In this document: piece by piece, positions 15,701 through 23,058 of the stretch
How positions within the stretch are numbered: the stretch's first letter is position 1
Layout of the letters: every line of letters starts with the position of its first letter
Assembly (NCBI RefSeq): GCF_002117125.1
Contig: NZ_CP019344.1
Coordinates: 3,286,501-3,350,500, forward strand
Length of the DNA stretch: 64,000 nucleotides
Direction of reading: 5' to 3'
DNA from: Nonlabens spongiae
GTDB lineage: Bacteria > Bacteroidota > Bacteroidia > Flavobacteriales > Flavobacteriaceae
The notes under the pieces: model-generated
The model's input: only the letters and a program-made list of their open reading frames with translations
Database searches by the model: none
Told to the model about the DNA's origin: nothing
Program-made: the position numbers and the translations under genes

Positions 15701-17434
15701 GAGTTTGCGATCGATGACATCCAGATCGTTGCCAACTCGAACACTACCGCACCTGTAGTAACTGGAGACTTTGAAGACCTCTTCATCGATGGGACCTATT
15801 CCCTGCAGAACACGGTAAACGTGGAGGGAAGGTTGAACGTATCAGGCGGAAGCCTTGTGACCAACGACAACCTCACCATGAAGAGCATCAATTACTCGGG
15901 AACGATCAGGACGGCAATACTTGATCCGGTACTCAATGGCGGTAGCATCAACGGAAACGTGACCGTGGAGCAGTTCTACCCGGCAAACAGGGCGTTTAGG
16001 TTTGTGAATAGTCCAGTTTTAAATATAAGCTCAACAATTTTTGACAACTGGCAGGAGGGAGGCAGCAATACACCAGGTTTTGGAACACAGATTACTGGTG
16101 GGACCGCCAGTGATGGCTTTGACCAGAGTACCAGTAACAACCCCTCGGCATTTTTATATGATCCCACCGGGACCAGTGGTACTACGGGCTGGATAGCGAT
16201 GGGAAGTACCCCCTCAGGTACATTTGTCCCCAACCAGACCCCTTTGCTGAGCTCGTTTGGGTTCAGGCTCTTGATACGTGGCGATCGTACGGTATCCCTG
16301 ACCGACCAGAATGCACCGGCTACTTCAACGGTGCTCAGGTCCACCGGTTCACTCGTGACCGGAGACTATACGGTAGATGGAGATATGTTCTCCAGCCAGA
16401 TAGCCTTCGGCGCCGACGGTAGCTTCTATCTGGCTCCAAACCCGTATCAGGCTCAAGTGGATCTTGCACAGGCACTCAATGGGACAAATAGTGAAGACAT
16501 CAACCAGGGAACCTACTGGTTCTACCAGCCAGCCACACAAAACTATGTGGCCTACGACCTTGTTACGGGAGGAGTGCAGAATGGCGTGAGTCAATTTATC
16601 CAGCCGGGCCAGGCATTCTTCGTGCAGACTGACGAGGCGAGCGGTAGCACCGCAGGTTATGCTCCCAGTTTCACCTATACGGAGTTCATGAAAAGTACTG
16701 ACGTCACCGCAACGGCGACCTATAGTCAGCCTGCGGGATCGTACACCATCAGAATGTTCACTCCAGAAACCATGGGTGGAGCCATCGCGACGGATATGGT
16801 CAGAGGTTTTATCAATCCAGGGTTCGCCAACGGCATCGACACGGGTGACGCGCTCAAGATCACCGGTGAGAGCGAGCAACTGGGAATCCTGAGCAACGGG
16901 ACGCTGCTGAGCAACGAGCGCAGGGAGGCATTCATGGACGGTGAGGTCGTACCGCTACAGATCAGCCAGATGGATAACGGTAGCTATAGTTTTGAGCTGA
17001 ACTTCCAGTTGCCAGATCACGAGGTGTATCTTGTGGACAATCACCTAAACACGAGGGTGCTGATCGATCAGAGCCAGATAACGAATTATTCTTTTGATGT
17101 GGACTTAAGCGATGCAGGTAGCTTTGCAGCCGATCGATTCCAGCTGGAGTTTGAAACGGTGACCTTGAGTAGTGGAGATCTCGCTTTCGCGAAAGCGGTA
17201 CAGCTCTACCCAAATCCCGTGACTGGGGATGTGTTGAATATCTCAGGCCTACAGGCCGGAGATGTGGAACTCACCATCACAAACATGCTGGGACAACGCG
17301 TGACTCAATTGAAAAAATCTACAACAAATGGATCTGTTGAGGTTCTGGGGAACGATGCATTTGATGCGGGAGTTTACTTAATCACCATAGTGCAAAATGG
17401 ACAAAGCACGACTAAGCGTTTTATCATCAAATAA
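12773..17434 (+). CDS. Large cell-surface adhesin with SprB and Calx-beta repeats, T9SS sorting domain
   Basis: 1553 residues. Signal peptide MKQLITFISVISMLFVSVDA is followed by an N-terminal domain to about 172. Three SprB-like repeats span about 174-415 (NVNCNGDSTGSLTV, NVTCNGGNDGRITI, GGIDGTVTASVTGG). Three Calx-beta repeats span about 415-762, each with a DYxxxSGTLxF or DYFAVxxxTLNFAG core and a TGTITNND-like end. A long beta-rich region follows, and a T9SS type A sorting domain occupies about 1478-1553 (LYPNPVTGDVLNISGLQAGD to the terminal TKRFIIK). It should be exported by Sec and then T9SS to the surface for adhesion or gliding. Palindrome site 5 encodes LAFAKAV just before the sorting domain. 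From about 14350 to 17150 the DNA is visibly richer in G+C than the gene's ends. Confidence 0.92.
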   Translation: MKQLITFISVISMLFVSVDANSQTVFDLSPETTTDNTPTNVQETVDGITMTVSAITTSGPNTLFIASAPSGFGTVGLAVHSSASQASRETIVSFSSSVDVASINVASGALGSRTWTFTPTGGSNSAVTETRAFDGNHLISLNFTGITAITITSSRAGVDAEQIGVDKVTLAAPTCNLSASITSLTNVNCNGDSTGSLTVTASSGTANYNYSWTRNGSSYTSVSGSSSNSNTISNLPAGVYEVTVEDSNGCTDTTSATITQPTALSATITSQFNVTCNGGNDGRITISPSGGTSPYSYEWNDSQTTATASGLAAGVYSVTVTDALGCQTTANNITVTEPMALSATASGTNPTTPGGIDGTVTASVTGGTGPFTYLWNIGATTETITGLAAGTYTVTVRDRNNCLAADSSVTLTDPKEFSINDSSIAEGNSGTSPITFTVSLSSPAPAGGATVDYATSDDTATSGSDYVPSSGTLSFSVGETSKTIDVSALGDLRVEADETFNLTLSNPTGTNVNIGDATGTGTITNNDSATVTIADVNVNEGSRTATVRLVLNNAVQGGLSVGVSTSDATATAGQDYTAVTSASETFAGTAGEEETLTVSITNDAIVENDETISVAMSNLVPTNSGIDPANINITDTATITVFDNDTATVTIADVSGNEDDGAITVTVTVDNAVDGGFDVNVNTADGTTTTANNDYFAVVNQTLNFAGTAGESETFTITPIADSNIEQNETLTVSMSSLVPVTVSSSDINITDTATVTILNDDFVNGLQVAAMDTVYLIDFDNTVAGVNNGEFEGGGLSPSPASGQLDSNGLRIEGLSDGDTSFGGSHASGDFTRGGSTGGVSTGGLYAFDVSNGGTSDIALGVQPVGSDFTPGAIILKFENRTGSTITDLNIAYEVLVRNNEARGNSITFETGSDFNNTTAVNGLDYETPAATDGIFNTSWRRSLFQTNVSVSIADGAEYYLKWNSDDATGSGNRDEFAIDDIQIVANSNTTAPVVTGDFEDLFIDGTYSLQNTVNVEGRLNVSGGSLVTNDNLTMKSINYSGTIRTAILDPVLNGGSINGNVTVEQFYPANRAFRFVNSPVLNISSTIFDNWQEGGSNTPGFGTQITGGTASDGFDQSTSNNPSAFLYDPTGTSGTTGWIAMGSTPSGTFVPNQTPLLSSFGFRLLIRGDRTVSLTDQNAPATSTVLRSTGSLVTGDYTVDGDMFSSQIAFGADGSFYLAPNPYQAQVDLAQALNGTNSEDINQGTYWFYQPATQNYVAYDLVTGGVQNGVSQFIQPGQAFFVQTDEASGSTAGYAPSFTYTEFMKSTDVTATATYSQPAGSYTIRMFTPETMGGAIATDMVRGFINPGFANGIDTGDALKITGESEQLGILSNGTLLSNERREAFMDGEVVPLQISQMDNGSYSFELNFQLPDHEVYLVDNHLNTRVLIDQSQITNYSFDVDLSDAGSFAADRFQLEFETVTLSSGDLAFAKAVQLYPNPVTGDVLNISGLQAGDVELTITNMLGQRVTQLKKSTTNGSVEVLGNDAFDAGVYLITIVQNGQSTTKRFIIK
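17182..17197. repeat. Palindrome CGCTTTCGCGAAAGCG, site 5
   Basis: Perfect copy in the adhesin gene, read as AFAKA in the linker before the sorting domain. Confidence 0.95.
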
Positions 17435-17454
17435 TCTATTTTGATACTATCTTT

Positions 17455-17487
17455 AAACCGTGGTTTGATTTAAGCCACGGTTTTTTT
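17455..17487 (+). terminator. Intrinsic terminator of the adhesin gene
   Basis: AAACCGTGG (17455-17463) pairs with CCACGGTTT (17475-17483) and is followed by T residues to 17487. The next start codon is the very next base. Confidence 0.88.
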
Positions 17488-17835
17488 ATGCATGAAGCGT
17501 TACAGTACATAGAAGATCTTCCAGAACCGTTTGTTCAAGTTGCAAGAGAACTACACCTGATGATCATGGAACGTTCTGATTCCATGAAATTAGAATTCAA
17601 ATGGAGTCTTCCATTTTACAAACTCGATGGCAAGATGTTCTGTTTTATTAATTTCAGGAAGGATTATCTCGATCTAGGATTAATGAATGGTATTCATTTA
17701 GAAGACAGTTTTGGCAAGCTGGTGGATGGCGAAAATAGAAAGCGTTTACGCTCGTTGAGATTTACGGATCTTGAAGATATCGCAAACAATCGTACAGAAT
17801 TTTATCTGGAACAAGCAACAGGATTTCAATCATAA
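17488..17835 (+). CDS. DUF1801 domain protein
   Basis: 115 residues, a near-complete DUF1801 domain: YIEDLPEPFVQVARELHLMI, LEFKWSLPFYKLDGKMFCFI and the late LRFTDLEDIANN segment. DUF1801 proteins are small cytoplasmic proteins of unknown biochemical role, structurally related to the YdhG family. The ATG follows directly on the T-run of the adhesin's terminator. Its mRNA must therefore come from readthrough, from a promoter embedded in the terminator, or be leaderless. The next in-frame Met (MIMERSDSM) would cut away a conserved helix, so the first ATG is kept. A bidirectional terminator follows. Confidence 0.85.
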   Translation: MHEALQYIEDLPEPFVQVARELHLMIMERSDSMKLEFKWSLPFYKLDGKMFCFINFRKDYLDLGLMNGIHLEDSFGKLVDGENRKRLRSLRFTDLEDIANNRTEFYLEQATGFQS

Positions 17836-17839
17836 AAAA

Positions 17840-17862
17840 ACCGCTGGTGAAATACCAGCGGT
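17840..17862. terminator. Bidirectional terminator
   Basis: ACCGCTGGT-GAAAT-ACCAGCGGT with an A-run on the left, between convergent genes ending at 17835 (+) and 17885 (-). Confidence 0.85.
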
Positions 17863-17884
17863 CTATTATTATGTTACACTTTGA

Positions 17885-18373
17885 TTAACTTGTAATTACA
17901 ACGCCATCAACAGTTTCTTTTCTGTTTTTTGCATCTTTACATACAACGCTGCTATTCTTGGTACGCATGACATTTAGGTTTTCAACTTTCAATTCACCTA
18001 AGTCTACAGAACTATTGTCAGAAGTTTGTACTACTAGATCATTTTGAAACTTAAAGCGGCTCAAAGAAACTTCTGTATCTCCCTTCACGGCAAGAGCAGA
18101 AACTCTATTTGTATAAATACGGATTCTCAAGTCTTCAAATTTTTTATCATTTAATTGTTTGATGATAAGTGCGCCGTTCTTCACATCGACATTAAGATTT
18201 GTGAGCTGATTTTCCGGAAGATTCATCATTACCTGGCTTTTCGGTGAGTAAATGACTTCCACTTGAGCATCAGTATCGATCATGATACGGTGAAAATCCT
18301 CTACTTCTTGAACGGATTGCGCTTTCGCGAAAGCGACAATTAAAAGGGCGAATACTAAAACTACATTTTTCAT
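17885..18373 (-). CDS. Secreted GIN-domain (DUF2807-like) protein
   Basis: 162 residues. A signal peptide of about 18 residues (MKNVVLVFALLIVAFAKAQS) is followed by a beta-helix-like stretch with a repeated pattern: FHRIMIDTDAQVEVIYSPKS, LNVDVKNGALIIKQL, LRIRIYTNRVSALAVKGDTE, DLVVQTSDNSSVDL. This is the putative auto-transporter head GIN domain (DUF2807), common in Bacteroidota and of unknown role. The product should be periplasmic or at the outer membrane. The AFAKA peptide in the signal region, just before the predicted cleavage, comes from palindrome site 6, so the repeat appears to supply the cleavage-site residues. Confidence 0.8.
   Translation of the reverse strand: MKNVVLVFALLIVAFAKAQSVQEVEDFHRIMIDTDAQVEVIYSPKSQVMMNLPENQLTNLNVDVKNGALIIKQLNDKKFEDLRIRIYTNRVSALAVKGDTEVSLSRFKFQNDLVVQTSDNSSVDLGELKVENLNVMRTKNSSVVCKDAKNRKETVDGVVITS
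18320..18335. repeat. Palindrome CGCTTTCGCGAAAGCG, site 6
   Basis: Perfect copy inside the signal-peptide coding region of the GIN-domain gene, read as AFAKA. Confidence 0.95.
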
Positions 18374-18541
18374 ATCTGTTTGTTTTTTAGAAAGGTTATT
18401 TATCTAAAAGACGGTTTAGAAATGAGAATGTTACCTGCGTTAACTTTGTTTAACCTTCAGATAAAGCTATGGTAATAAATATTAATCAAAATAATAGGCG
18501 AGAACTACTGATATCAAAAGCTCAACGCGATTTGTTAATAT

Positions 18542-19363
18542 TTACTTAAAACCAGTCACCGTTTTTCTTATAGCGGTTAATCGACCAAGAAGTCCCTCGA
18601 GAAGAGACAAATCAAGCATGTTAGCGCCATCACTCTTGGCATTTTTAGGATCAAAGTGGGTTTCTATGAACAACCCATCCACATTGTTTACAATACCGGC
18701 ACGGGCAATGGTTTCGATCATCTCAGGTCTTCCTCCCGTTACACCACTGCTTTGGTTAGGCTGTTGCAGACTGTGAGTAACATCCAGCACAGTGGGAGCA
18801 AATTTTCTCATGGTGGGAATACCTCTGAAATCGACAATCATATCTTGATACCCAAACATAGTTCCACGATCTGTGATCATGGCCATGTCGTTTCCAGCAT
18901 CAGTGACTTTTGTTACGGCATGTTGCATGGATTCAGGCGACATAAATTGTCCCTTTTTCAAATTTACCGTTTTACCAGTTTCAGCGGCTGCCACGACTAA
19001 ATCTGTTTGACGCACAAGGAAAGCCGGGATCTGCAAAATATCCACATATTCTGCCGCCATGGCAGCATCACTCACCTCGTGAATATCAGTAACCGTAGGA
19101 ATATCAAAAGTCTCAGAAACCTTTCTCAATATTTTAAGTGCTTTCTCATCACCTATTCCTGTAAAGCTATCGAGTCTACTTCTATTGGCTTTTTTGAAGC
19201 TACCTTTAAATACGTAAGGGATTTTGAAAGCATCCGTAATTGCGACTACCTTTTCTGCGATGCGTAGAGCCATTTCTTCACCTTCAATGGCACAGGGCCC
19301 TGAGAGTAGGAAGAAATTATTTGAATCGGTGTGCTTGAGTTTATTGATCTTTTTGAGATCCAT
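18542..19363 (-). CDS. kdsA: 3-deoxy-8-phosphooctulonate synthase
   Basis: 273 residues. Condenses arabinose 5-phosphate with phosphoenolpyruvate to make Kdo-8-phosphate for lipopolysaccharide. Signatures: FLLSGPCAIEGEEMALRIAE, FKGSFKKANRSRLDSFTGIG, VTDIHEVSDAAMAAEYVDIL, IPAFLVRQTDLV, KKGQFMSPESM and the late IETHFDPKNAKSDGAN. The start at 19363 (MDLKKINKLKHTD) is preferred; the frame is open further upstream to 19444, but that extension is not conserved-looking and enters the rhodanese gene. The length fits the family. The upstream neighbour is a rhodanese gene ending at 19414, so it may be read from that operon. Confidence 0.95.
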   Translation of the reverse strand: MDLKKINKLKHTDSNNFFLLSGPCAIEGEEMALRIAEKVVAITDAFKIPYVFKGSFKKANRSRLDSFTGIGDEKALKILRKVSETFDIPTVTDIHEVSDAAMAAEYVDILQIPAFLVRQTDLVVAAAETGKTVNLKKGQFMSPESMQHAVTKVTDAGNDMAMITDRGTMFGYQDMIVDFRGIPTMRKFAPTVLDVTHSLQQPNQSSGVTGGRPEMIETIARAGIVNNVDGLFIETHFDPKNAKSDGANMLDLSLLEGLLGRLTAIRKTVTGFK

Positions 19364-19413
19364 AATTTTGGTATTTGGTGAAAAGTAGATGGTTGATTTT
19401 TGAATTAATAGTT

Positions 19414-19731
19414 TTAAGCCTTGTGGGTTACCTCTCCGTCCCACTGACTGAATCCTGTCTGGAGGTTGTAAGTGTTTTTAAAACCCATTTGCTCCATGAT
19501 TTGACATGCCTGAGAGCTTCTACTCCCTGCACGACAATAAACATAGTAATTCCCTTCTTTGTCCAGCTTATTAACTCCGTCCATGAATTCTTGCGGTTTG
19601 TGGATGTCCAGGTGCAGAGCGTTTCCGATCATACCTTCTGCTACTTCTTCATCTGTGCGCACATCGATGATCTGCGCATTTTCATCTGCTGCAAGGGCTT
19701 GTTGGAACTCGTAATTATTTAAATCTTTCAT
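19414..19731 (-). CDS. Single-domain rhodanese-like sulfurtransferase
   Basis: 105 residues, one rhodanese domain. AQIIDVRTDEEVAEGMIGNALHLDI opens it, the active-site loop is YVYCRAGSRSSQ with catalytic Cys, and GFKNTYNLQTGFSQWDGEV closes it. It should bind sulfane sulfur as a persulfide in the cytoplasm. It starts 2 bp after the stop of a metallo-beta-lactamase/rhodanese fusion gene, so the two are co-transcribed and likely share sulfane-sulfur chemistry such as persulfide detoxification or transfer. Family assignment is firm; the physiological acceptor is unknown. Confidence 0.92.
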   Translation of the reverse strand: MKDLNNYEFQQALAADENAQIIDVRTDEEVAEGMIGNALHLDIHKPQEFMDGVNKLDKEGNYYVYCRAGSRSSQACQIMEQMGFKNTYNLQTGFSQWDGEVTHKA

Positions 19732-19733
19732 GT

Positions 19734-21134
19734 TTATTCTTTTATTATGTCAATCTGCGAGAGCTCTGCTTTTTTAATAGCTCCAAAGCCCCCCAGGACA
19801 TTTTGTAAATTTTTAATTCCATTTGCTTTTAAAATACTGGCATAAATCACTGATCGATAGCCTCCAGCGCAATGGATGCTAAATGTTTTTTCAGGATCAT
19901 ACTTCTGTATATCCACATGAATATTGCTCAGCGGGAAGTGATGTACATTCTCCAGGTGAGCGTTTTTAAATTCACCTGGTTTTCTTACATCTGCGGCATA
20001 TTTGATGGCTCCGTTTTCAAGGCCATCCACAAATTCTTGAGCGGTGATATCTTCAATTGTTTCCAGCTCGTAACCTGCATTCTTCCAAGCTTCTATACCC
20101 CCTTTTAAGTATCCTTGAGCGTTGTCATAACCTACGCGAGCTAATCGCGTAACAGCCTCTTCTTCACGACCGTCAGGAACAACTAGTATGATTTTCTGAT
20201 CTATATTTTCTATGAGTGCACCTACCCAAGGAGCAAACTGGCCATCCAGTCCTATAAACCAAGAGCCAGGTATACTACCTGCGGTATATTCTTGAGGCGA
20301 CCGTACGTCCAAAACTAAAAAGTCAGCATCATCTGCAAGTGCCTTGAATGATTTTGCGTTAATTGGGGAGGTTCCTCGCGAGATGATCTCATCGATACTG
20401 GAATTTACTCCCTTGTTCATCCACACGTTTTTAGGAAAATAGGCGGGTGGGGGAGCGATGCCGGTCGTTACTTCTTTGATGAAATCTTCCTTGGACAGAT
20501 CAGTCGCCAGTGCGTAATTAGTTTTCTTTTGATTTCCCAACGTGTCGCTGGTCTCACTGCTCATATTTTTACCACATGCACTTCCCGCTCCATGCGCTGG
20601 GTAAATGGTGATATCATCGGGTAGCGGCATAACAATATTACGCAGTGAGTCATATAAATGCCCTGCTAGATCTTCTTTGCTTAAGTCAGATTTTACAGCG
20701 AGGTCGGGCCGGCCGACATCGCCAATAAAAAGAGTATCTCCAGTAAATAACGCTTCTTCCTTGCCATCTTCGTTTCTTAATAGATAGCAAGACGATTCCA
20801 TGGTATGACCTGGAGTGTGTAGTAATTGCAAAGTGATATTGCCTAGATTGAAAGTTTGAAGGTGTTCCGCTTTCGCGAAAGCGTAACTAGTCACAGCCTC
20901 TGGTCCGATAACTATAGTAGCGCCAGTTTTATCTGCTAGATCAACGTGGCCTGAGACAAAATCTGCATGGAAATGGGTTAGAAAAATATATTTGAACTTC
21001 ACGCCATCTTCATTTGCGCGATCGATGTATGGCTGCACTTCACGCAATGGGTCTATGATAGCTGCCTCACCTTCTGAGGCTATGTAATAGGTTCCCTGTG
21101 CAAGACATTTAGTGTAATACTGCTCTAGGATCAT
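19734..21134 (-). CDS. Metallo-beta-lactamase/rhodanese fusion, persulfide dioxygenase-like
   Basis: 466 residues. The N-terminal metallo-hydrolase domain (1-250) has THFHADFVSGH (His54, His56, Asp58), HTPGHTMESSCYLL and TGDTLFIGDVGRPDL, the layout of ETHE1/CstB-type iron persulfide dioxygenases. The first rhodanese domain (about 265-355) has VVPDGREEEA at the active-site loop and lacks the catalytic Cys. The second (about 370-455) keeps it in SIHCAGGYRS. Expected role: oxidation of glutathione or similar persulfide to sulfite, with the active rhodanese feeding or shuttling sulfur. Palindrome site 7 encodes YAFAKAEH inside the catalytic domain near residue 87. The single-domain rhodanese follows by 2 bp. 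Confidence 0.88.
   Translation of the reverse strand: MILEQYYTKCLAQGTYYIASEGEAAIIDPLREVQPYIDRANEDGVKFKYIFLTHFHADFVSGHVDLADKTGATIVIGPEAVTSYAFAKAEHLQTFNLGNITLQLLHTPGHTMESSCYLLRNEDGKEEALFTGDTLFIGDVGRPDLAVKSDLSKEDLAGHLYDSLRNIVMPLPDDITIYPAHGAGSACGKNMSSETSDTLGNQKKTNYALATDLSKEDFIKEVTTGIAPPPAYFPKNVWMNKGVNSSIDEIISRGTSPINAKSFKALADDADFLVLDVRSPQEYTAGSIPGSWFIGLDGQFAPWVGALIENIDQKIILVVPDGREEEAVTRLARVGYDNAQGYLKGGIEAWKNAGYELETIEDITAQEFVDGLENGAIKYAADVRKPGEFKNAHLENVHHFPLSNIHVDIQKYDPEKTFSIHCAGGYRSVIYASILKANGIKNLQNVLGGFGAIKKAELSQIDIIKE
20868..20883. repeat. Palindrome CGCTTTCGCGAAAGCG, site 7
   Basis: Perfect copy inside the metallo-hydrolase domain coding region, read as AFAKA. Confidence 0.95.
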
Positions 21135-21149
21135 GCTTAAATTTTAAAC

Positions 21150-21181
21150 AAAAATAAGCAATCAAGAAGTCTCGATTGCTT
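21150..21181 (-). terminator. Terminator after the thioredoxin-like pair
   Basis: On the minus strand AAGCAATC (21181-21174) pairs with GATTGCTT (21163-21156) and is followed by ATTTTTG. It separates the thioredoxin-like genes from the downstream metallo-hydrolase gene. Confidence 0.75.
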
Positions 21182-21212
21182 ATAAGCATTAATGCGTTAT
21201 GATGGGGAAAAT

Positions 21213-21962
21213 TTATTTCTTGATACTACAACCTATGGCTACGGTGGTTTTGGTTTTGATTTCTTCACCAGCAAGTAAAGCATCTACGGCTTCTTCTACA
21301 AAGTGGTTTTTTACCTTATCAGAATTTTTATAATTATCATCAATTGCGCCGATGTATTTGACGATATGGTCAGCCTCTTTTTTTTCTAGTAGAAAAACGT
21401 GTGGTGTTTTTGTGGCTCCATATTTAGGATACACCACTTGACCTTTATCAAATAAGTAAGGGAATGTGAAACCTTTCTCCTTTGCCCTTATTTTCATGTT
21501 CTCAAAACTATCCTCTGGATAAGCCTGTGGATTATTAGGGTTAATAGCTATTACGGGAAATCCCTGACTTGCATATTTTTTGTCCAGGTTGTTGATGCGA
21601 TCTTCATAAGCAACGCTATACGGACAGTGGTTAGTGGTAAAGATTACGATGAAGCCTTTGGCATCTGGGTAGTCTGATAAAGACACATATTCATCATCAA
21701 CGTTCTGAAGTCTGAAATTTGCAGCTTTGTCACCAATTGAATAGCCAAAGTCTGATTCAACCTCTGGATCTGAGGATTCTAATACCTCGTTAACTTTCGG
21801 TGGGGCTTGCTTTTCACTTTGATCATCAGAATATTCTCTATCCTGTTTAGGGTCATCAGCATAAAAATTTTCTCGGTCTTCGCCAAATTCTATGGAGCCT
21901 GTAGCAAATACAATTATAAGTGCTACTATTACCACTCCAGTAAGTATTTTAAGGGTCTTCAT
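21213..21962 (-). CDS. Membrane-anchored peroxiredoxin/thioredoxin-like protein (PRX_like1 type)
   Basis: 249 residues. One N-terminal membrane anchor (6-23), then an acidic Ser/Asp/Glu-rich linker (25-70) and a redoxin domain from SIGDKAANFRLQNVDDEYVS. The active-site region is FTTNHCPYSVAYEDRI with a single Cys, the rest being AHPC/TSA-like (PVIAINPNNPQAYPEDSF, YPKYGATKTPHVFLLEK). The terminal GCSIKK is typical of the PRX_like1 group. It probably faces the periplasm and acts in thiol redox or peroxide chemistry. It overlaps the preceding TlpA-like gene by 4 bp, so the two form one unit. Confidence 0.83.
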   Translation of the reverse strand: MKTLKILTGVVIVALIIVFATGSIEFGEDRENFYADDPKQDREYSDDQSEKQAPPKVNEVLESSDPEVESDFGYSIGDKAANFRLQNVDDEYVSLSDYPDAKGFIVIFTTNHCPYSVAYEDRINNLDKKYASQGFPVIAINPNNPQAYPEDSFENMKIRAKEKGFTFPYLFDKGQVVYPKYGATKTPHVFLLEKKEADHIVKYIGAIDDNYKNSDKVKNHFVEEAVDALLAGEEIKTKTTVAIGCSIKK

Positions 21963-22438
21963 AAGAAGGATTGTATTTCTTTTTCTAATTCATTTTCAGT
22001 AAAAGTGCGGTTATAAAACCTACTCTTACTATTATTCTTTATTAAAGTAACGGGAATGGCACCATCCCAATGCGGATCTACCATAGGAATCCACTCAGAT
22101 GAGTAGGGGTCGTCCAATAGTAAAACCGTGGCGGTAATCTCATTCTCCCTTAAAAATGGATTCACCTTTTTATCAATTAAGTCTGCGTCGTCTAATGAAA
22201 TGAGCGTCATATCTAATTCATCATCATACTTTTTACTCATTTCTTCAAAAGCTGGTAATTCTTCTACGCAAGGCGCACACCATGTAGCCCAAAAGTTAAT
22301 TACCTGGACTTTTTCACTTTCCTTTTTGAGAACTTTTTTGAATTCATCTCTATCGATTTTTTGAGCCTGTGCTATAGTTAATTGCTTCTCGCAAGAGATT
22401 AAGCTCAAAATCAAGAAAAGAAAAAACATTTTTTTCAT
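21959..22438 (-). CDS. TlpA-like thiol-disulfide oxidoreductase lipoprotein
   Basis: 159 residues. Lipoprotein signal MKKMFFLFLILSLISC with lipobox Cys16, then a thioredoxin fold with the active site NFWATWCAPCVEELPAF (CAPC) and the later cis-Pro region DGAIPVTLI. It should be anchored in the periplasm and reduce disulfides, as in cytochrome c maturation or redox defence. The 4-bp overlap with the downstream peroxiredoxin-like gene suggests it supplies electrons to that protein, which is an inference from order. Confidence 0.9.
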   Translation of the reverse strand: MKKMFFLFLILSLISCEKQLTIAQAQKIDRDEFKKVLKKESEKVQVINFWATWCAPCVEELPAFEEMSKKYDDELDMTLISLDDADLIDKKVNPFLRENEITATVLLLDDPYSSEWIPMVDPHWDGAIPVTLIKNNSKSRFYNRTFTENELEKEIQSFL

Positions 22439-22563
22439 GAGATTAAAAATACACCGTGATTGAAGAATTATGATGTGTTTTAACTATGATTAGCTATAAT
22501 CAAGGTTCTGTAACAAAATAATTGTAAGAATTCTTAAAAAAATTATGTAAGATTAGGAGAATT

Positions 22564-23052
22564 TTACTTCATTCTCTCTTTGATACGCTCGACGATTTCA
22601 AGAGCTGCTGGACAGATGTGGGTGTTTTTTACAGAAAGATTCCCTATCTGATACAATTTACGTCTGTCAGTATGTGGGTATTCACGGCAGGCTTTGGGCC
22701 GTACCTCATAAATAGAACAATAGTTATCAGAACCTAGAAAGTGACAAGGAGTGGACTGCAAAATGTAATCACCTTCTTCATCTACCTTGAGGTATTGATC
22801 AACAAAATCGGCTGGTCGCATTTTAAAATGCTTTGCAATGCGATTGATGTCGTTATCAGTAAATAAGGGTCCAGTAGTTTTACAGCAATTAGCACATTCT
22901 AAACAGTCGATTTCATCAAAAACCGAATCGTGCTCTTCTCGTGCTATAAGATCAAGATCTTTAGGCTTCTTTTTTTTGAGGCGCTTAAAAAAGGCTCGGT
23001 TTTCAGATTCCTTCTGCCGAGCCTTGTTTTCAAGATTTTCTAATAGAGACAC
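22564..23052 (-). CDS. YkgJ-family cysteine cluster protein
   Basis: 162 residues. The CxxCxxCC motif CLECANCCKTTG and the later Cys residues in STPCHFLGSDNYCSIYEVRPKACREYP define the YkgJ/zinc- or iron-binding cysteine cluster family. The N-terminal 40 residues are basic and helical. Function unknown; a metal site is likely. It lies 6 bp downstream of folD on the same strand and is probably co-transcribed. Length is usual for the longer family members. Confidence 0.88.
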   Translation of the reverse strand: MSLLENLENKARQKESENRAFFKRLKKKKPKDLDLIAREEHDSVFDEIDCLECANCCKTTGPLFTDNDINRIAKHFKMRPADFVDQYLKVDEEGDYILQSTPCHFLGSDNYCSIYEVRPKACREYPHTDRRKLYQIGNLSVKNTHICPAALEIVERIKERMK

Positions 23053-23058
23053 TTTAAA

